From: Pseudomonas sp. SORT22 | GTDB taxonomy: Bacteria > Pseudomonadota > Gammaproteobacteria > Pseudomonadales > Pseudomonadaceae | Length of the DNA: 64,000 nucleotides | Assembly: GCF_018417635.1 (NCBI RefSeq) | Contig: NZ_CP071007.1 | Span: 1,054,501-1,118,500, forward strand | Reading direction: 5' to 3' | In this document: piece by piece, positions 34,267-43,297 of the stretch | Numbering within the stretch: the first letter of the stretch is position 1 | How the letters are laid out: every line of letters starts with the position of its first letter | Translations under genes and position numbers: made by a program | Notes under the pieces: generated by a model | What the model was told of the DNA's origin: nothing | The model's input: only the letters and a program-made list of their open reading frames with translations | Database searches by the model: none

Positions 34267-35169
34267 ATGAACCTGTCGTTATACCTGCTCACTGTGCTGA
34301 TCTGGGGCACCACCTGGATTGCCCTGAAGCTGCAACTGGGGGTGGTCGCCATCCCGGTGTCGATCGTCTACCGCTTTGCCCTGGCGGCGCTGGTGCTGTT
34401 TGTCATTCTGCTGCTCAGCCGCCGCCTGCAACCGATGAACCGTCGCGGTCACATGATCTGCCTGGCTCAGGGCTTGTGCCTGTTCTGCGTCAACTTCATG
34501 TGCTTTCTGACCGCCAGCCAGTGGATTCCCAGCGGCCTGATCGCCGTGGTGTTCTCTACCGCGACCTTGTGGAACGCGCTGAATGCGCGGGTGTTCTTCG
34601 GCCAGAAGGTGGCCGCCAATGTGCTGGCCGGTGGCGCCCTCGGCCTGGCCGGGCTGGGCCTGTTGTTCTGGCCCGAGCTGTCCGGGCATGCCGCCAGCCG
34701 TGAAACCATCATCGGCCTGGGCCTGGCGCTGCTGGGAACCCTGTGCTTTTCGGCCGGCAACATGCTCTCCAGCCTGCAACAGAAGGCCGGTTTGCGCCCG
34801 CTGACCACCAATGCCTGGGGCATGCTCTATGGCGCCAGCATGCTTGGCCTGTATTGCCTGGTCAGCGGTATTGCGTTCGCCATGGAATGGAACACGCGCT
34901 ACATCGGTTCGCTGATGTACCTGGTGATTCCGGGCTCGGTGATCGGCTTTACCGCCTACCTGACTCTGGTCGGGCGCATGGGCCCGGAGCGGGCCGCTTA
35001 CTGCACGGTGTTGTTCCCGCTGGTGGCGCTGAACGTCTCGGCGTTCTATGAGGGTTATCAATGGACGGCACCGGCGCTGGCAGGCCTGGTGCTGGTGATG
35101 CTGGGCAATGTGCTGGTGTTTCGCAAACCCCGGCCCAAGGTGGTCGAGCCGGTGGTGGCCTTGCGGTAG
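34267..35169 (+). CDS. EamA/DMT family transporter
   Basis: A 300-residue inner-membrane exporter of the drug/metabolite superfamily. About ten membrane helices are arranged as two EamA repeats, the first starting YLLTVLIWGTTWIALKLQLG and the second near ETIIGLGLALLGTLCFSAGN. Substrate unknown, often amino acids or metabolites. GAGGAG precedes ATG 34267, ruling out the start at 34144. Divergent from the AraC gene. Confidence 0.88.
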   Translation: MNLSLYLLTVLIWGTTWIALKLQLGVVAIPVSIVYRFALAALVLFVILLLSRRLQPMNRRGHMICLAQGLCLFCVNFMCFLTASQWIPSGLIAVVFSTATLWNALNARVFFGQKVAANVLAGGALGLAGLGLLFWPELSGHAASRETIIGLGLALLGTLCFSAGNMLSSLQQKAGLRPLTTNAWGMLYGASMLGLYCLVSGIAFAMEWNTRYIGSLMYLVIPGSVIGFTAYLTLVGRMGPERAAYCTVLFPLVALNVSAFYEGYQWTAPALAGLVLVMLGNVLVFRKPRPKVVEPVVALR

Positions 35170-35184
35170 CTATCGCACCGAACC

Positions 35185-35217
35185 TGTGGGAGCGGGCTTG
35201 CCCCGCGATGAGGCCGG
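35185..35217. repeat. REP element, single
   Basis: TGTGGGAGCGGGCTTGCCCC followed by GCGATGAGGCCGG, between the ends of the EamA and DUF2165 genes. Confidence 0.8.
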
Positions 35218-35270
35218 TACAGCCAGCCCACAGGAGCCGGCTCAAGCAGGAGCATTGTTGGCAACCGGCC

Positions 35271-35780
35271 TCAATCATCTATTTTGAGGCTGATGAAAAT
35301 CAGCGTGGCGAACAGAAAGTCGACGATCCGCCCCGCAGTGGCCAGGGCGTTCCACTGCGTGGATTGCCACATGGCAAACCATTCACCGCCTACCACCTGG
35401 AAGAACAGGTACCAGATCAGCAGCCCCAGCAGGCAACCGGCAACGGCGAAGCGCTTGGCCTTGTGAAAGTGTCGGGCGTCGGCACATCGGTGTTTGAACA
35501 TCTGCCAGGCACCGACTACGAAGCACAAGGTACAGAGGACCTGGGCGGCAATGATCAACCAGTAGAACAGGTGGTGCAGAGGCGGCGAGGTGATTGAGCG
35601 GTAGAGCAGGGCATTGCCCGGGAAGGTCGTGTCCATGCTCAAGGTGTGTTGGACGAAGACAAAGTTGCTGGCGTAGTCGGTGAGGTTGCCGAATACCACT
35701 AGCGCACCGAAGATCCCGATGAACGCTGTGAGCAGTATTTTGCCGAGGCGGATCAATCCGTGAGTCGAGAAGGTTTCCAT
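35271..35780 (-). CDS. DUF2165 family membrane protein
   Basis: A 169-residue inner-membrane protein with four helices (LGKILLTAFIGIFGALVVF, LFYWLIIAAQVLCTLCFVVG, FAVAGCLLGLLIWYLFFQV and IVDFLFATLIFISL). The conserved NLTDYASNFVFVQHTLSMDT loop and EWFAMWQSTQWN identify the DUF2165 family. Function unknown. It is convergent with the EamA gene, with a REP in between, and divergent from the unknown gene at 35951. Confidence 0.82.
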   Translation of the reverse strand: METFSTHGLIRLGKILLTAFIGIFGALVVFGNLTDYASNFVFVQHTLSMDTTFPGNALLYRSITSPPLHHLFYWLIIAAQVLCTLCFVVGAWQMFKHRCADARHFHKAKRFAVAGCLLGLLIWYLFFQVVGGEWFAMWQSTQWNALATAGRIVDFLFATLIFISLKIDD

Positions 35781-35869
35781 GCTGTTGGTGACCTTAGGCT
35801 AAACACGCTTATGGAGTCTGAAATTTCAGGTTCGTTACAGCGATGTAGCCGTTGCAGCTGATTAGCGGT

Positions 35870-35889
35870 ACCTGGCAAAAATGCCAGGT
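35870..35889. promoter_or_regulatory. 20-base palindrome, copy 1
   Basis: ACCTGGCA-AAAA-TGCCAGGT, perfect eight-base arms, 62 bases before the start of the unknown gene at 35951. A nearly identical copy lies at 50330-50349, 64 bases before another small gene. Probably an operator; a terminator role is less likely because no T run follows. Confidence 0.5.
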
Positions 35890-35950
35890 TTCAAGGGCGT
35901 GCCAAAGGCGTAGCTTGCACAACATATCCGCCGCGTTCGAGGCAACGGTC

Positions 35951-36331
35951 ATGGAAGTGATGATGGGTAAGTCCAATAAACCGTTGGTCGCGCCGCCCAC
36001 GCTCAAAGATGCGAGCTGGACGGTCAGCCTTTCCCAGGTGGACGAGGCGGGGCTGACGCTCAGTGGTTACGCCTTGCCAGGCTTGCAGGGCTCTCAAGGG
36101 GCAACCTTGCTGCTTGGCTGGATTGGCTTTCCACCGGGAGGGGCGCCGGAAACCTACGGTGACTCGCTTGCGATCGAGCGTTGGGAAGATTACCGAGGGC
36201 ACGACTTCGTACTGCCCAGGCGCTATTTGCAAAGCGCGCTGGGCGGTACTGGTGTGCTGTTTTTCGATCTCTCGGTGCTCAGCCTGCCGTCGCAGATTTC
36301 ACCACTGGTAACGGTAAGGGTGGTTGATTAG
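35951..36331 (+). CDS. Hypothetical protein, unknown beta-rich domain
   Basis: A 126-residue protein I do not recognise. No signal peptide or membrane helix is evident. The body alternates hydrophobic and small residues (WTVSLSQVDEAGLTLSGYA, TLLLGWIGFPPGG, LPSQISPLVTVRVV), which suggests a beta-sandwich fold. Codon use is somewhat less GC-biased than its neighbours. Starts at 35951, 35960 and 35963 are all possible; 35951 has GAGG eight bases upstream. The last four bases overlap the stop of the convergent dehydrogenase gene. A 20-base palindrome lies 62 bases upstream. Confidence 0.6.
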   Translation: MEVMMGKSNKPLVAPPTLKDASWTVSLSQVDEAGLTLSGYALPGLQGSQGATLLLGWIGFPPGGAPETYGDSLAIERWEDYRGHDFVLPRRYLQSALGGTGVLFFDLSVLSLPSQISPLVTVRVVD

Positions 36332-37305
36332 GCCGACTTCCACACCTGCGGATTGACCAGATCCCGTGGCCGTTCACCGAGCAAGGCGCTGCGCAGGTTA
36401 TCAATCGCCCGATTGGCCATGGCCTCGCGGGTTTCAGCGGTAGCCGAACCTACATGCGGCAAGGTCAGGGCGTTTTTCAGCTGGAACAGCGGTGATTCGG
36501 CCAGCGGCTCCTTCTCGTAGACATCCAGCCCGGCGCCGCGAATAGTGCCGGCCTGCAAGGCTTCGACCAGCGCCGCTTCATCGACCACCGGCCCACGGGA
36601 GACGTTGATCAGAAACGCGCTGGGTTTCATTAACTGCAGCTCGCGACTGCTGATCAGGTGTTTGGTCTGCGCGCCCAGTGGCACCACCAGGCAGACGAAA
36701 TCAGCTTCAGCCAGCAGTTCATCAAGGCTGCGGTACTGCGCGCCGAGTTCCTGCTCCAGCGCTGGCTTGCGGCTGTTGCCGCTGTAGATCACCGGCATGT
36801 TGAAACCGAAGCGCCCGCGCCGGGCGATGGCCGCGCCGATATTGCCCAGGCCGACGATGCCCAGGGTCTTGCCGTGCACGTCGCTGCCAAACTGCGCCGG
36901 GCCGACGGTGGCTTGCCATTGCCCGGCCTTGGTCCAGGCATCCAGCTCGGCGACCCGCCGCGCCGCACCCATGAGCAGGGCAAAACCGAGGTCGGCAGTA
37001 CTTTCGGTAAGCACGTCGGGGGTGTTGGTCAGGGCGATGCCGCGCTGGTTGAAGTAGGCCAGGTCATAGTTGTCATAGCCCACCGAGACGCTGGCGACCA
37101 CTTCCAGCTTGCTGGCGTTTTCCAGCTGCGCCTGGCCGAGTTTGCGGCCGACGCCGATCAGGCCATGCGCTTGGGGCAGGGCTTGGTTGAACTGGGCGCT
37201 GATGTCGCCGAGCTTGGGGTTCGGCACGATCACGTTGAAGTCTTGCTGCAGGCGTTCGACCATCGCCGGGGTGATGCGGCTGAAGGCAAGGACGGTCTTT
37301 TTCAT
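36328..37305 (-). CDS. 2-hydroxyacid dehydrogenase (2-ketoaldonate/glyoxylate reductase)
   Basis: A 325-residue D-isomer-specific 2-hydroxyacid dehydrogenase that reduces 2-ketoacids with NAD(P)H. The Rossmann motif is GIVGLGNIGAAIARR. The catalytic set is visible: Arg in INVSRGPVVDE, Glu in DVYEKEPLAE and His in LPHVGSATAETR. Closest type is the glyoxylate/hydroxypyruvate/2-ketogluconate reductase group (GhrB or TkrA in Pseudomonas). Followed in the same direction by nothing on this strand until the porin end; the LysR gene upstream is 73 bases away and co-oriented. Confidence 0.88.
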   Translation of the reverse strand: MKKTVLAFSRITPAMVERLQQDFNVIVPNPKLGDISAQFNQALPQAHGLIGVGRKLGQAQLENASKLEVVASVSVGYDNYDLAYFNQRGIALTNTPDVLTESTADLGFALLMGAARRVAELDAWTKAGQWQATVGPAQFGSDVHGKTLGIVGLGNIGAAIARRGRFGFNMPVIYSGNSRKPALEQELGAQYRSLDELLAEADFVCLVVPLGAQTKHLISSRELQLMKPSAFLINVSRGPVVDEAALVEALQAGTIRGAGLDVYEKEPLAESPLFQLKNALTLPHVGSATAETREAMANRAIDNLRSALLGERPRDLVNPQVWKSA

Positions 37306-37378
37306 CGGCGAAATCTCTGCGGGCGGTGGAGAATGGGTAGCACGCTATCATTCTCCACCACCGCTGTGCAGCAAGATT

Positions 37379-38326
37379 TCAGGTGGCGATGCGCAGTTCG
37401 TGGGTTTTCAGGTCCGCTTCATGGGCGGCGAGAATTTCCGGCAGCGAGTTGCGCAGGTACTCGACCCAGGTCTTGATCTTGGCATCCAGGTACTGGCGCG
37501 ACGGGTAGATCGCGTACAGGTTCAGCTCCTGCAGGCGGTACTCGGGCATTACCCGCACCAGCGAGCCATCGCGCAGGCCCTCTATGGCCGAGTAGATCGG
37601 CAGCACGCCAACGCCCATGCCGCTGCGGATCGCGGTTTTCATCGCATCGGCGGAGTTCACCTGGAACGGCGCCTGGGTAATGTTCACCACTTCCTGGCCT
37701 TCGGGGCCGTCGAACAGCCATTTTTCCAGCGGGATCACCGGGCTGACCATGCGCAGGCAGGCGTGGTTGAGCAGGTCACTGGGCTTGTGGGCGATGCCGT
37801 GGCGCTTCACGTATTCGGGCGATGCGCAGACGATGCTGTAGGTAATGCCCAGGCGCTGGGAGACGAAGCCCGAGTCCGGCAGCTCGCTGGCCAGCACGAT
37901 CGACACGTCGTAGCCCTCGTCGAGCAGGTCCGGCACGCGGTTGGCCATGGTCAGGTCGAAGGTTACGTCCGGGTGGGTTTCGCGGTAGCGGGCGATGGCA
38001 TCGATGACGAAATGCTGGCCGACCCCGGTCATTGAATGCACCTTGAGCTGCCCGGCCGGGCGCGCATGGGCGTCGCTGGCTTCGGCTTCGGCTTCTTCGA
38101 CGTAGGTAAGAATCTGTTCGCAGCGCATCAGGTAGCGCTTGCCGGCTTCGGTCAGGGCAATGCGCCGGGTGGTGCGGTTGAGCAGGCGGGTTTGCAGATG
38201 GGCTTCAAGATTGGAGACCGCCCGCGATACGTTGGCGGTGGTCGTATCCAGTTGCACGGCCGCGGCAGTGAAGCTGCCGACTTGCGCGACGCAACTAAAA
38301 GCACGCATGTTTTGCAGGGTGTCCAT
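37379..38326 (-). CDS. LysR family regulator (of fusaric-acid-type efflux)
   Basis: A 315-residue LysR regulator. The winged helix reads MRAFSCVAQVGSFTAAAVQL and LLNRTTRRIALTEAGKRYL; a substrate-binding domain follows from about residue 90. It is divergent from the efflux operon at 38513, which is the usual arrangement for a regulator of such pumps, and stands immediately upstream of the dehydrogenase on the same strand. Likely co-inducer is an aromatic acid, by analogy only. Confidence 0.9.
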   Translation of the reverse strand: MDTLQNMRAFSCVAQVGSFTAAAVQLDTTTANVSRAVSNLEAHLQTRLLNRTTRRIALTEAGKRYLMRCEQILTYVEEAEAEASDAHARPAGQLKVHSMTGVGQHFVIDAIARYRETHPDVTFDLTMANRVPDLLDEGYDVSIVLASELPDSGFVSQRLGITYSIVCASPEYVKRHGIAHKPSDLLNHACLRMVSPVIPLEKWLFDGPEGQEVVNITQAPFQVNSADAMKTAIRSGMGVGVLPIYSAIEGLRDGSLVRVMPEYRLQELNLYAIYPSRQYLDAKIKTWVEYLRNSLPEILAAHEADLKTHELRIAT

Positions 38327-38512
38327 GGGTCGCTCTCAAAGTAGACGACAAATTGTGACATGAAGTAACCGGGGCGGTCTTCAGACTAAAGCCGGATTAT
38401 CGCTGTTTTCGTAACAAAGATTCGCAGTAATGCACGCTTATCGCCAGTGCGGCGGCCCCCTAGAATTGCCTCTCCAAGCGTCATCCACCTTCTACGTCGG
38501 GAATTCGCAGCT

Positions 38513-40039
38513 GTGCCGCGTCGCATTATCAGAGCGCTCAATGCGCTCAGTGCCTGTGCCTTTAGCTTGACCTTGAGCGGCTGTATCGGAACCTGGGGCA
38601 TTGCCCCGCAAAGCAAGACGCTGCAAGCCAATACCCTGACCACCGACGCGGCCATCCGTGAAGCCGCCCTCGACGCCCACTGGCCCGAGCAGCAATGGTG
38701 GCGGGCCTACGGCGACCCGCAACTCGATCGCTGGATCGCCCTGGCCGTACACGACAGCCCCAGCATGGCCATGGCCGCCGCCCGTGTGCGCGAAGCCAGG
38801 GCCATGGCCGGGGTGGTCGAGTCGGCGCAGAAACTGCAGGTCAACGGCCAGTCGACGCTCAAGCGCCACAACTGGCCGGAAGACCAGTTCTATGGCCCCG
38901 GCGCACTGTCGGGTTCCAACACCTGGGACAACAATGCGGCATTGGGCTTCAGTTACGCCCTCGACCTCTGGGGCCGCGAACGCAATGCCAGCGAGCAGGC
39001 CGTGGACATGGCCCACATGAGCGTGGCCCAGGCCCGTCAGGCCCAGCTCGAGCTGCAGAACAACATCGTCAAGGTCTATATCCAGCTGTCGCTGCACTTT
39101 GCCCAGCGCGATATCGTCAAGGCCGAGCTTGAGCAGCAGGAGCAGATCCTGGCCCTGGCCGAACGGCGCCTGGCCGGCGGTATCGGCACCCATTTCGAAG
39201 TCAGCCAGGCGCAGACGCCGCTGCCAGAAACCCACCGCCAGCTCGATGCCCTGAATGAAGAGATCGCCCTGGCGCGTAATCAACTGGCGGCGTTGGCCGG
39301 CAAAGGGCCGGGACAGGGCGCGCAGTTACAGCGCCCGCAACTGGCCCTGGGTACCGCGTTGAAGCTGCCCTCGGCGTTGCCCGCCGAACTGGTTGGCCAG
39401 CGCCCGGACGTGGTCGCCAGCCGCTGGCAGGTGGCGGCCCAGGCCCGTGGTATCGATGTCGCCCATGCAGGCTTCTTCCCCAATGTCGATCTGGTCGGTG
39501 GTCTCGGCTTCATGGCCACCGGTGGCGGCGCGCTGGAGTTTCTGACCGGGCGCAAATTCAACTACAACGTCGGCCCGGCGATCAGCCTGCCGGTGTTCGA
39601 CGGCGGCCGCCTGCGCTCGCAACTGGGGGTTGCCTCGGCCGGTTACGACATCGCCGTGGCGCGCTACAACCAGACCGTGGTCGAGGCGCTCAAGGGCATT
39701 TCCGACCAGCTGATTCGTCGTGAGTCGATGAACGAGCAGCAGCACTTTGCCGCCGAGTCGGTGGCTTCGGCGCAAAAAACCTACGACATCGCCATGATCG
39801 CTTTTCAGCGCGGCCTGACCGATTACCTCAATGTGCTCAACGCGCAAACCCAGTTGTTCCGCCAGCAGCAGATCCAGCAGCAGGTCCAGGCTGCGCGCCT
39901 GAGTGCCCATGCCGAGCTGGTTACGGCCCTGGGCGGCGGCCTGGGCGCGGGTAGCGATGTGCCCGGCGAAGACCGTCAGCAGGCGCCGAAGACCCCGGCG
40001 ACCCTGGCGATTTTCGATAAGCCGGTTCACGCCCAATGA
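38513..40039 (+). CDS. Outer-membrane efflux lipoprotein (NodT family), fusaric-acid-type system
   Basis: A 508-residue outer-membrane channel of the TolC/NodT type. The signal has a lipobox LSGC with Cys24. The repeated helical hairpins (DSPSMAMAAARVREARAMAG and QRPDVVASRWQVAAQARGID) and FFPNVDLVGGLGF match the family. GTG 38513 is preferred to GTG 38447, since the lipoprotein signal begins there and the divergent promoter needs the space. It overlaps the FUSC gene by four bases. Confidence 0.88.
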   Translation: MPRRIIRALNALSACAFSLTLSGCIGTWGIAPQSKTLQANTLTTDAAIREAALDAHWPEQQWWRAYGDPQLDRWIALAVHDSPSMAMAAARVREARAMAGVVESAQKLQVNGQSTLKRHNWPEDQFYGPGALSGSNTWDNNAALGFSYALDLWGRERNASEQAVDMAHMSVAQARQAQLELQNNIVKVYIQLSLHFAQRDIVKAELEQQEQILALAERRLAGGIGTHFEVSQAQTPLPETHRQLDALNEEIALARNQLAALAGKGPGQGAQLQRPQLALGTALKLPSALPAELVGQRPDVVASRWQVAAQARGIDVAHAGFFPNVDLVGGLGFMATGGGALEFLTGRKFNYNVGPAISLPVFDGGRLRSQLGVASAGYDIAVARYNQTVVEALKGISDQLIRRESMNEQQHFAAESVASAQKTYDIAMIAFQRGLTDYLNVLNAQTQLFRQQQIQQQVQAARLSAHAELVTALGGGLGAGSDVPGEDRQQAPKTPATLAIFDKPVHAQ

Positions 40040-42222
40040 GCGCGCTGACCCTGCCGTTTCGCTGGCTGGCCACCCTGGAGTGGCGTCGCGGGTTCTTTGA
40101 ATGGCTGCGCACCGACGGGGTGACCTGGGTGTACATCTTCAAGGTCCTCAGCGCCGCCTTCCTGACCCTGTGGCTGGCCATGCGCCTGGAGTTGCCGCAA
40201 CCGCGCACGGCGATGATCACCGTGTTCATCGTCATGCAGCCGCAGAGCGGCCATGTGTTCGCCAAGAGCTTCTACCGGCTGCTCGGCACCCTGGCCGGCT
40301 CTTCGATGATGGTCGCGCTGATCGCCTTGTTTCCGCAAAACACCGAGCTGTTCCTGCCGAGCCTGGCGATCTGGGTCGGCCTGTGTTCGGCCGGTGCCAT
40401 GCGCTACCGCACCTTCCGCGCCTATGGTTTCGTGCTCGCCGGTTATACCGCGGCGATGGTCGGCTTGCCGGCCCTGCAGCACCCCGACGGCGCGTTCATG
40501 GCCGCCGTGTGGCGGGTGCTGGAGATCTCCCTGGGGATTCTGGTCTCGACCCTGGTCAGCGCCGCGATTCTGCCGCAGTCGGCCAGTGCTTCGATGCGCA
40601 ACGCCCTGTACCAGCGCTTCGGCGTGTTCGCCGGTTTCGTTGCCGAGGGCCTGCGCGGCGACAGCCAGCGCGACCGCTTCGAAAGCAGCAACGTGCGTTT
40701 TATCGCCGAGGCCGTGGGCCTGGAGAGCCTGCGCAGCGTTACCGCCTTCGAAGACCCGCACATGCGCCGGCGTAACGGTCGCCTGGGGCGGATGAACAGC
40801 GAATTCATGGCCATCACCACGCGCTTCAACGCCTTGCACCAGTTGCTTGAGCGCTTGCGTTTGCGTGGGCCGCTGCAGATCGTCACCGCCATCGAACCCG
40901 GGCTCACCGCCCTGGCCGAGCTGCTCGACGGTTATGCCGGGCGCGGCCTCACCGAGCGCGATGCGGCGCGCCTGGCCGAGCAACTGGCGGCCTACAAGGA
41001 AGGCTTGCCGGAGCGCGTGCGCACGCTGCGCGCGGCCTATGTCGAAAGCGGCCCGAGCGACGCCGACCTGCTGGATTTTCACACCGCCTATGAGCTGCTG
41101 TACCGCTTCGTCGACGACATGCACAGCTACGCCCAGACCCACGCCTCGCTGACCGAACACAACCATGCCCGCGAGCAGTGGGATGAGCCCTATGTCGCGC
41201 AGACCAACTGGATGGCTTCGCTGGCCGCCGGTGTGCGCGCTTCGTTCATTTTGCTGGTGCTGGGCAGTTTCTGGATTCTTACCGCCTGGCCGAGCGGGGC
41301 GATGATGACATTGATCGCCGCCGCCACCGTCGGCCTCTCGGCGGCGACGCCGAACCCCAAGCGCATGTCGTTCCAGATGGCCTGCGGCACTTTGTTCGGC
41401 GCCTTTGTCGGCTTCTTCGAAACCTTCTTCGTGTTCCCCTGGATCGACGGTTTCCCGTTGCTGTGCCTGGTGCTGGCGCCGGTGTTCGTGTTCGGTGCGT
41501 TCCTCGCCTCGCGCCCGGCCTATGCCGGTTATGGCCTGGGCCTGCTGATCTTTTTTGCCACCGGTTCCGTGCCCGACAACCTGACCATCTACAACCCCTA
41601 CAACTTCATCAACGACTACATCGCCATGGTCATCGGCATGCTGGTCTGCGCCGCTGCCGGGGCGATCATCCTGCCGCCCAACAGCCGCTGGTTGTGGAGC
41701 CGCCTGGAGCAGGACCTGCGCGCCCAGGTGCTGTATGCAATTACCGGGCGCCTGCGCGGCCTGGGTTCGAGCTTCGAAAGCCGCACCCGCGACCTGCTGC
41801 ACCAGGCCTATGGCCTGGCGGTCGGCCAGCCGTTGGTGCAGAGCAAGCTGCTGCGCTGGATGTTCGTGGTGCTTGAGGTTGGCCACGCGATCATCGAGCT
41901 GCGCAAGGAACAGGCAATCTTGCCAGTGCACCCGTGCTATGCCGAATCGCAGCCCTGGCGCCAGGCCATCCGGGTCATGGGCCGGGCGTTGGCGCGGCTG
42001 TTCATGCAACCGAGCGCCAGCAACCACGAGCGCGCCCTGGTGGCGGTGGATCACGCCATCAGCCGCGTACAGGCCACCGACGAGCCGTTCGCCCGCCACT
42101 TCGACACCTCGGCCCTGCGCCGGGTGCAGAGCTACCTGCACTTCATCCGTACTTCGTTGCTCGACCCTCAGTCGCCGCTGGCCGAACTGGCCCCGGCCAA
42201 AGGACTGCCCCATGCCTCGTGA
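40036..42222 (+). CDS. FUSC family inner-membrane transporter
   Basis: A 728-residue protein of the fusaric acid resistance family (AaeB-like). Two clusters of hydrophobic helices occur, at about residues 25-190 (FLTLWLAMRLELPQPRTAMI) and 395-560 (FILLVLGSFWILTAWPSGAM), separated by a cytoplasmic region, and a final soluble domain. It would export aromatic acids through the HlyD adaptor and the NodT channel encoded beside it. ATGA overlap with the channel gene and an 11-base overlap with DUF1656 point to one operon. Confidence 0.9.
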   Translation: MSALTLPFRWLATLEWRRGFFEWLRTDGVTWVYIFKVLSAAFLTLWLAMRLELPQPRTAMITVFIVMQPQSGHVFAKSFYRLLGTLAGSSMMVALIALFPQNTELFLPSLAIWVGLCSAGAMRYRTFRAYGFVLAGYTAAMVGLPALQHPDGAFMAAVWRVLEISLGILVSTLVSAAILPQSASASMRNALYQRFGVFAGFVAEGLRGDSQRDRFESSNVRFIAEAVGLESLRSVTAFEDPHMRRRNGRLGRMNSEFMAITTRFNALHQLLERLRLRGPLQIVTAIEPGLTALAELLDGYAGRGLTERDAARLAEQLAAYKEGLPERVRTLRAAYVESGPSDADLLDFHTAYELLYRFVDDMHSYAQTHASLTEHNHAREQWDEPYVAQTNWMASLAAGVRASFILLVLGSFWILTAWPSGAMMTLIAAATVGLSAATPNPKRMSFQMACGTLFGAFVGFFETFFVFPWIDGFPLLCLVLAPVFVFGAFLASRPAYAGYGLGLLIFFATGSVPDNLTIYNPYNFINDYIAMVIGMLVCAAAGAIILPPNSRWLWSRLEQDLRAQVLYAITGRLRGLGSSFESRTRDLLHQAYGLAVGQPLVQSKLLRWMFVVLEVGHAIIELRKEQAILPVHPCYAESQPWRQAIRVMGRALARLFMQPSASNHERALVAVDHAISRVQATDEPFARHFDTSALRRVQSYLHFIRTSLLDPQSPLAELAPAKGLPHAS

Positions 42223-42412
42223 AATCGCCTTCCATGGCGTCTACATGCCGACCATGACCTTGATGTTCCTGTTCGCCGCCGGGCTTGCCTGGGGGCTGGA
42301 CCGGTTCATCGCCAGCCATGACGGCTACCGCTTTTTCTGGCACCCGGCGCTGCTGCGCCTGTGCCTGTTTATCTGCCTGTTCGGATCCATGGCCCTGACT
42401 CTCTACCGTTGA
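42212..42412 (+). CDS. DUF1656 family small membrane protein (AaeX-like)
   Basis: A 66-residue protein with two membrane helices (YMPTMTLMFLFAAGLAWGL and LLRLCLFICLFGSMALTLY). DUF1656 proteins, including AaeX, always accompany FUSC pumps and HlyD adaptors; function is unclear. ATG 42212 gives MPREIAFHG, the family start, and overlaps the FUSC end by 11 bases. Confidence 0.87.
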   Translation: MPREIAFHGVYMPTMTLMFLFAAGLAWGLDRFIASHDGYRFFWHPALLRLCLFICLFGSMALTLYR

Positions 42413-42423
42413 GACCCCTGTTG

Positions 42424-43290
42424 ATGAAAAAGTTTTTCAGCCTGATCGCCACCTTGCTCGTGCTGGCCGCTGCCGTGGTGATCGGTCGCCAGCTCTGGGT
42501 GCATTACATGAACACGCCCTGGACCCGCGACGGGCGGGTGCGTGCCGATATCATCAACGTCGCCGCTGACGTGCCGGGCTATGTGGTCGACGTGCCGGTG
42601 CGCGACAACCAGTTGGTGAAGAAGGGCGACGTGCTGCTGCAGATCGACCCCGAGCATTACCAGGTGGCGGTCCGCCAGGCCCAGGCGCTGGTCGCCTCGC
42701 GCAAGGCCACCTGGGAGATGCGCAAGGTCAACGCCCATCGCCGCGCCGACATGGACAACCTGGTGATCTCGCGGGAGAACCGTGACGATGCCAGCAACAT
42801 CGCCAACTCGGCGCTGGCCGATTACCAGCAGGCCCAGGCCCAGCTGGCGGCGGCCGAGCTGGACCTCAAGCGAACCCGGATCCTCGCCACGGTCGATGGC
42901 TATGTCACCAACCTCAACGTTCATCGCGGCGATTACGCGCGCACCGGCGAGGCGAAGATGGCGGTGGTCGACAAGGACTCGTTCTGGGTTTATGGCTTTT
43001 TCGAAGAAACCAAGCTGCCGCACGTGCGCGTGGGTGACCAGGCCGAGCTGCAGATGATGAGCGGCGAGCGGCTCAAGGGCCATGTCGAGAGCATCTCGCG
43101 CGGTATCTATGACCGCGACAACCCTGAAAGCCGAGAATTGATCGCCGACGTCAACCCGACCTTCAACTGGGTGCGCCTGGCCCAGAGGGTGCCGGTGCGG
43201 ATTCACATCGATGAAGTGCCGGAAGGCTTTTTACTGGCGGCGGGGACCACCTGCACGGTGGTGGTCAAGCCGGCTCGGAAAGAAGGCTAA
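42424..43290 (+). CDS. HlyD family membrane fusion protein of FUSC system
   Basis: A 288-residue adaptor (AaeA-like). N-terminal membrane anchor FFSLIATLLVLAAAVVI, then a lipoyl half (VAADVPGYVVDVPVRDNQLV), a short helical hairpin (DYQQAQAQLAAAELDLKRTR) and the second half (ILATVDGYVTNLNVHRGDYA). It joins the FUSC pump to the outer-membrane channel. Start ATG 42424 lies 11 bases after the DUF1656 stop. Confidence 0.9.
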   Translation: MKKFFSLIATLLVLAAAVVIGRQLWVHYMNTPWTRDGRVRADIINVAADVPGYVVDVPVRDNQLVKKGDVLLQIDPEHYQVAVRQAQALVASRKATWEMRKVNAHRRADMDNLVISRENRDDASNIANSALADYQQAQAQLAAAELDLKRTRILATVDGYVTNLNVHRGDYARTGEAKMAVVDKDSFWVYGFFEETKLPHVRVGDQAELQMMSGERLKGHVESISRGIYDRDNPESRELIADVNPTFNWVRLAQRVPVRIHIDEVPEGFLLAAGTTCTVVVKPARKEG

Positions 43291-43297
43291 AAGCGCC

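Noticed and set aside
40027..42213. 728-codon open frame antisense to the FUSC gene
   Set aside because: Shadow of the FUSC gene; rich in H, Q, G and R as typical of such mirror frames in GC-rich DNA.
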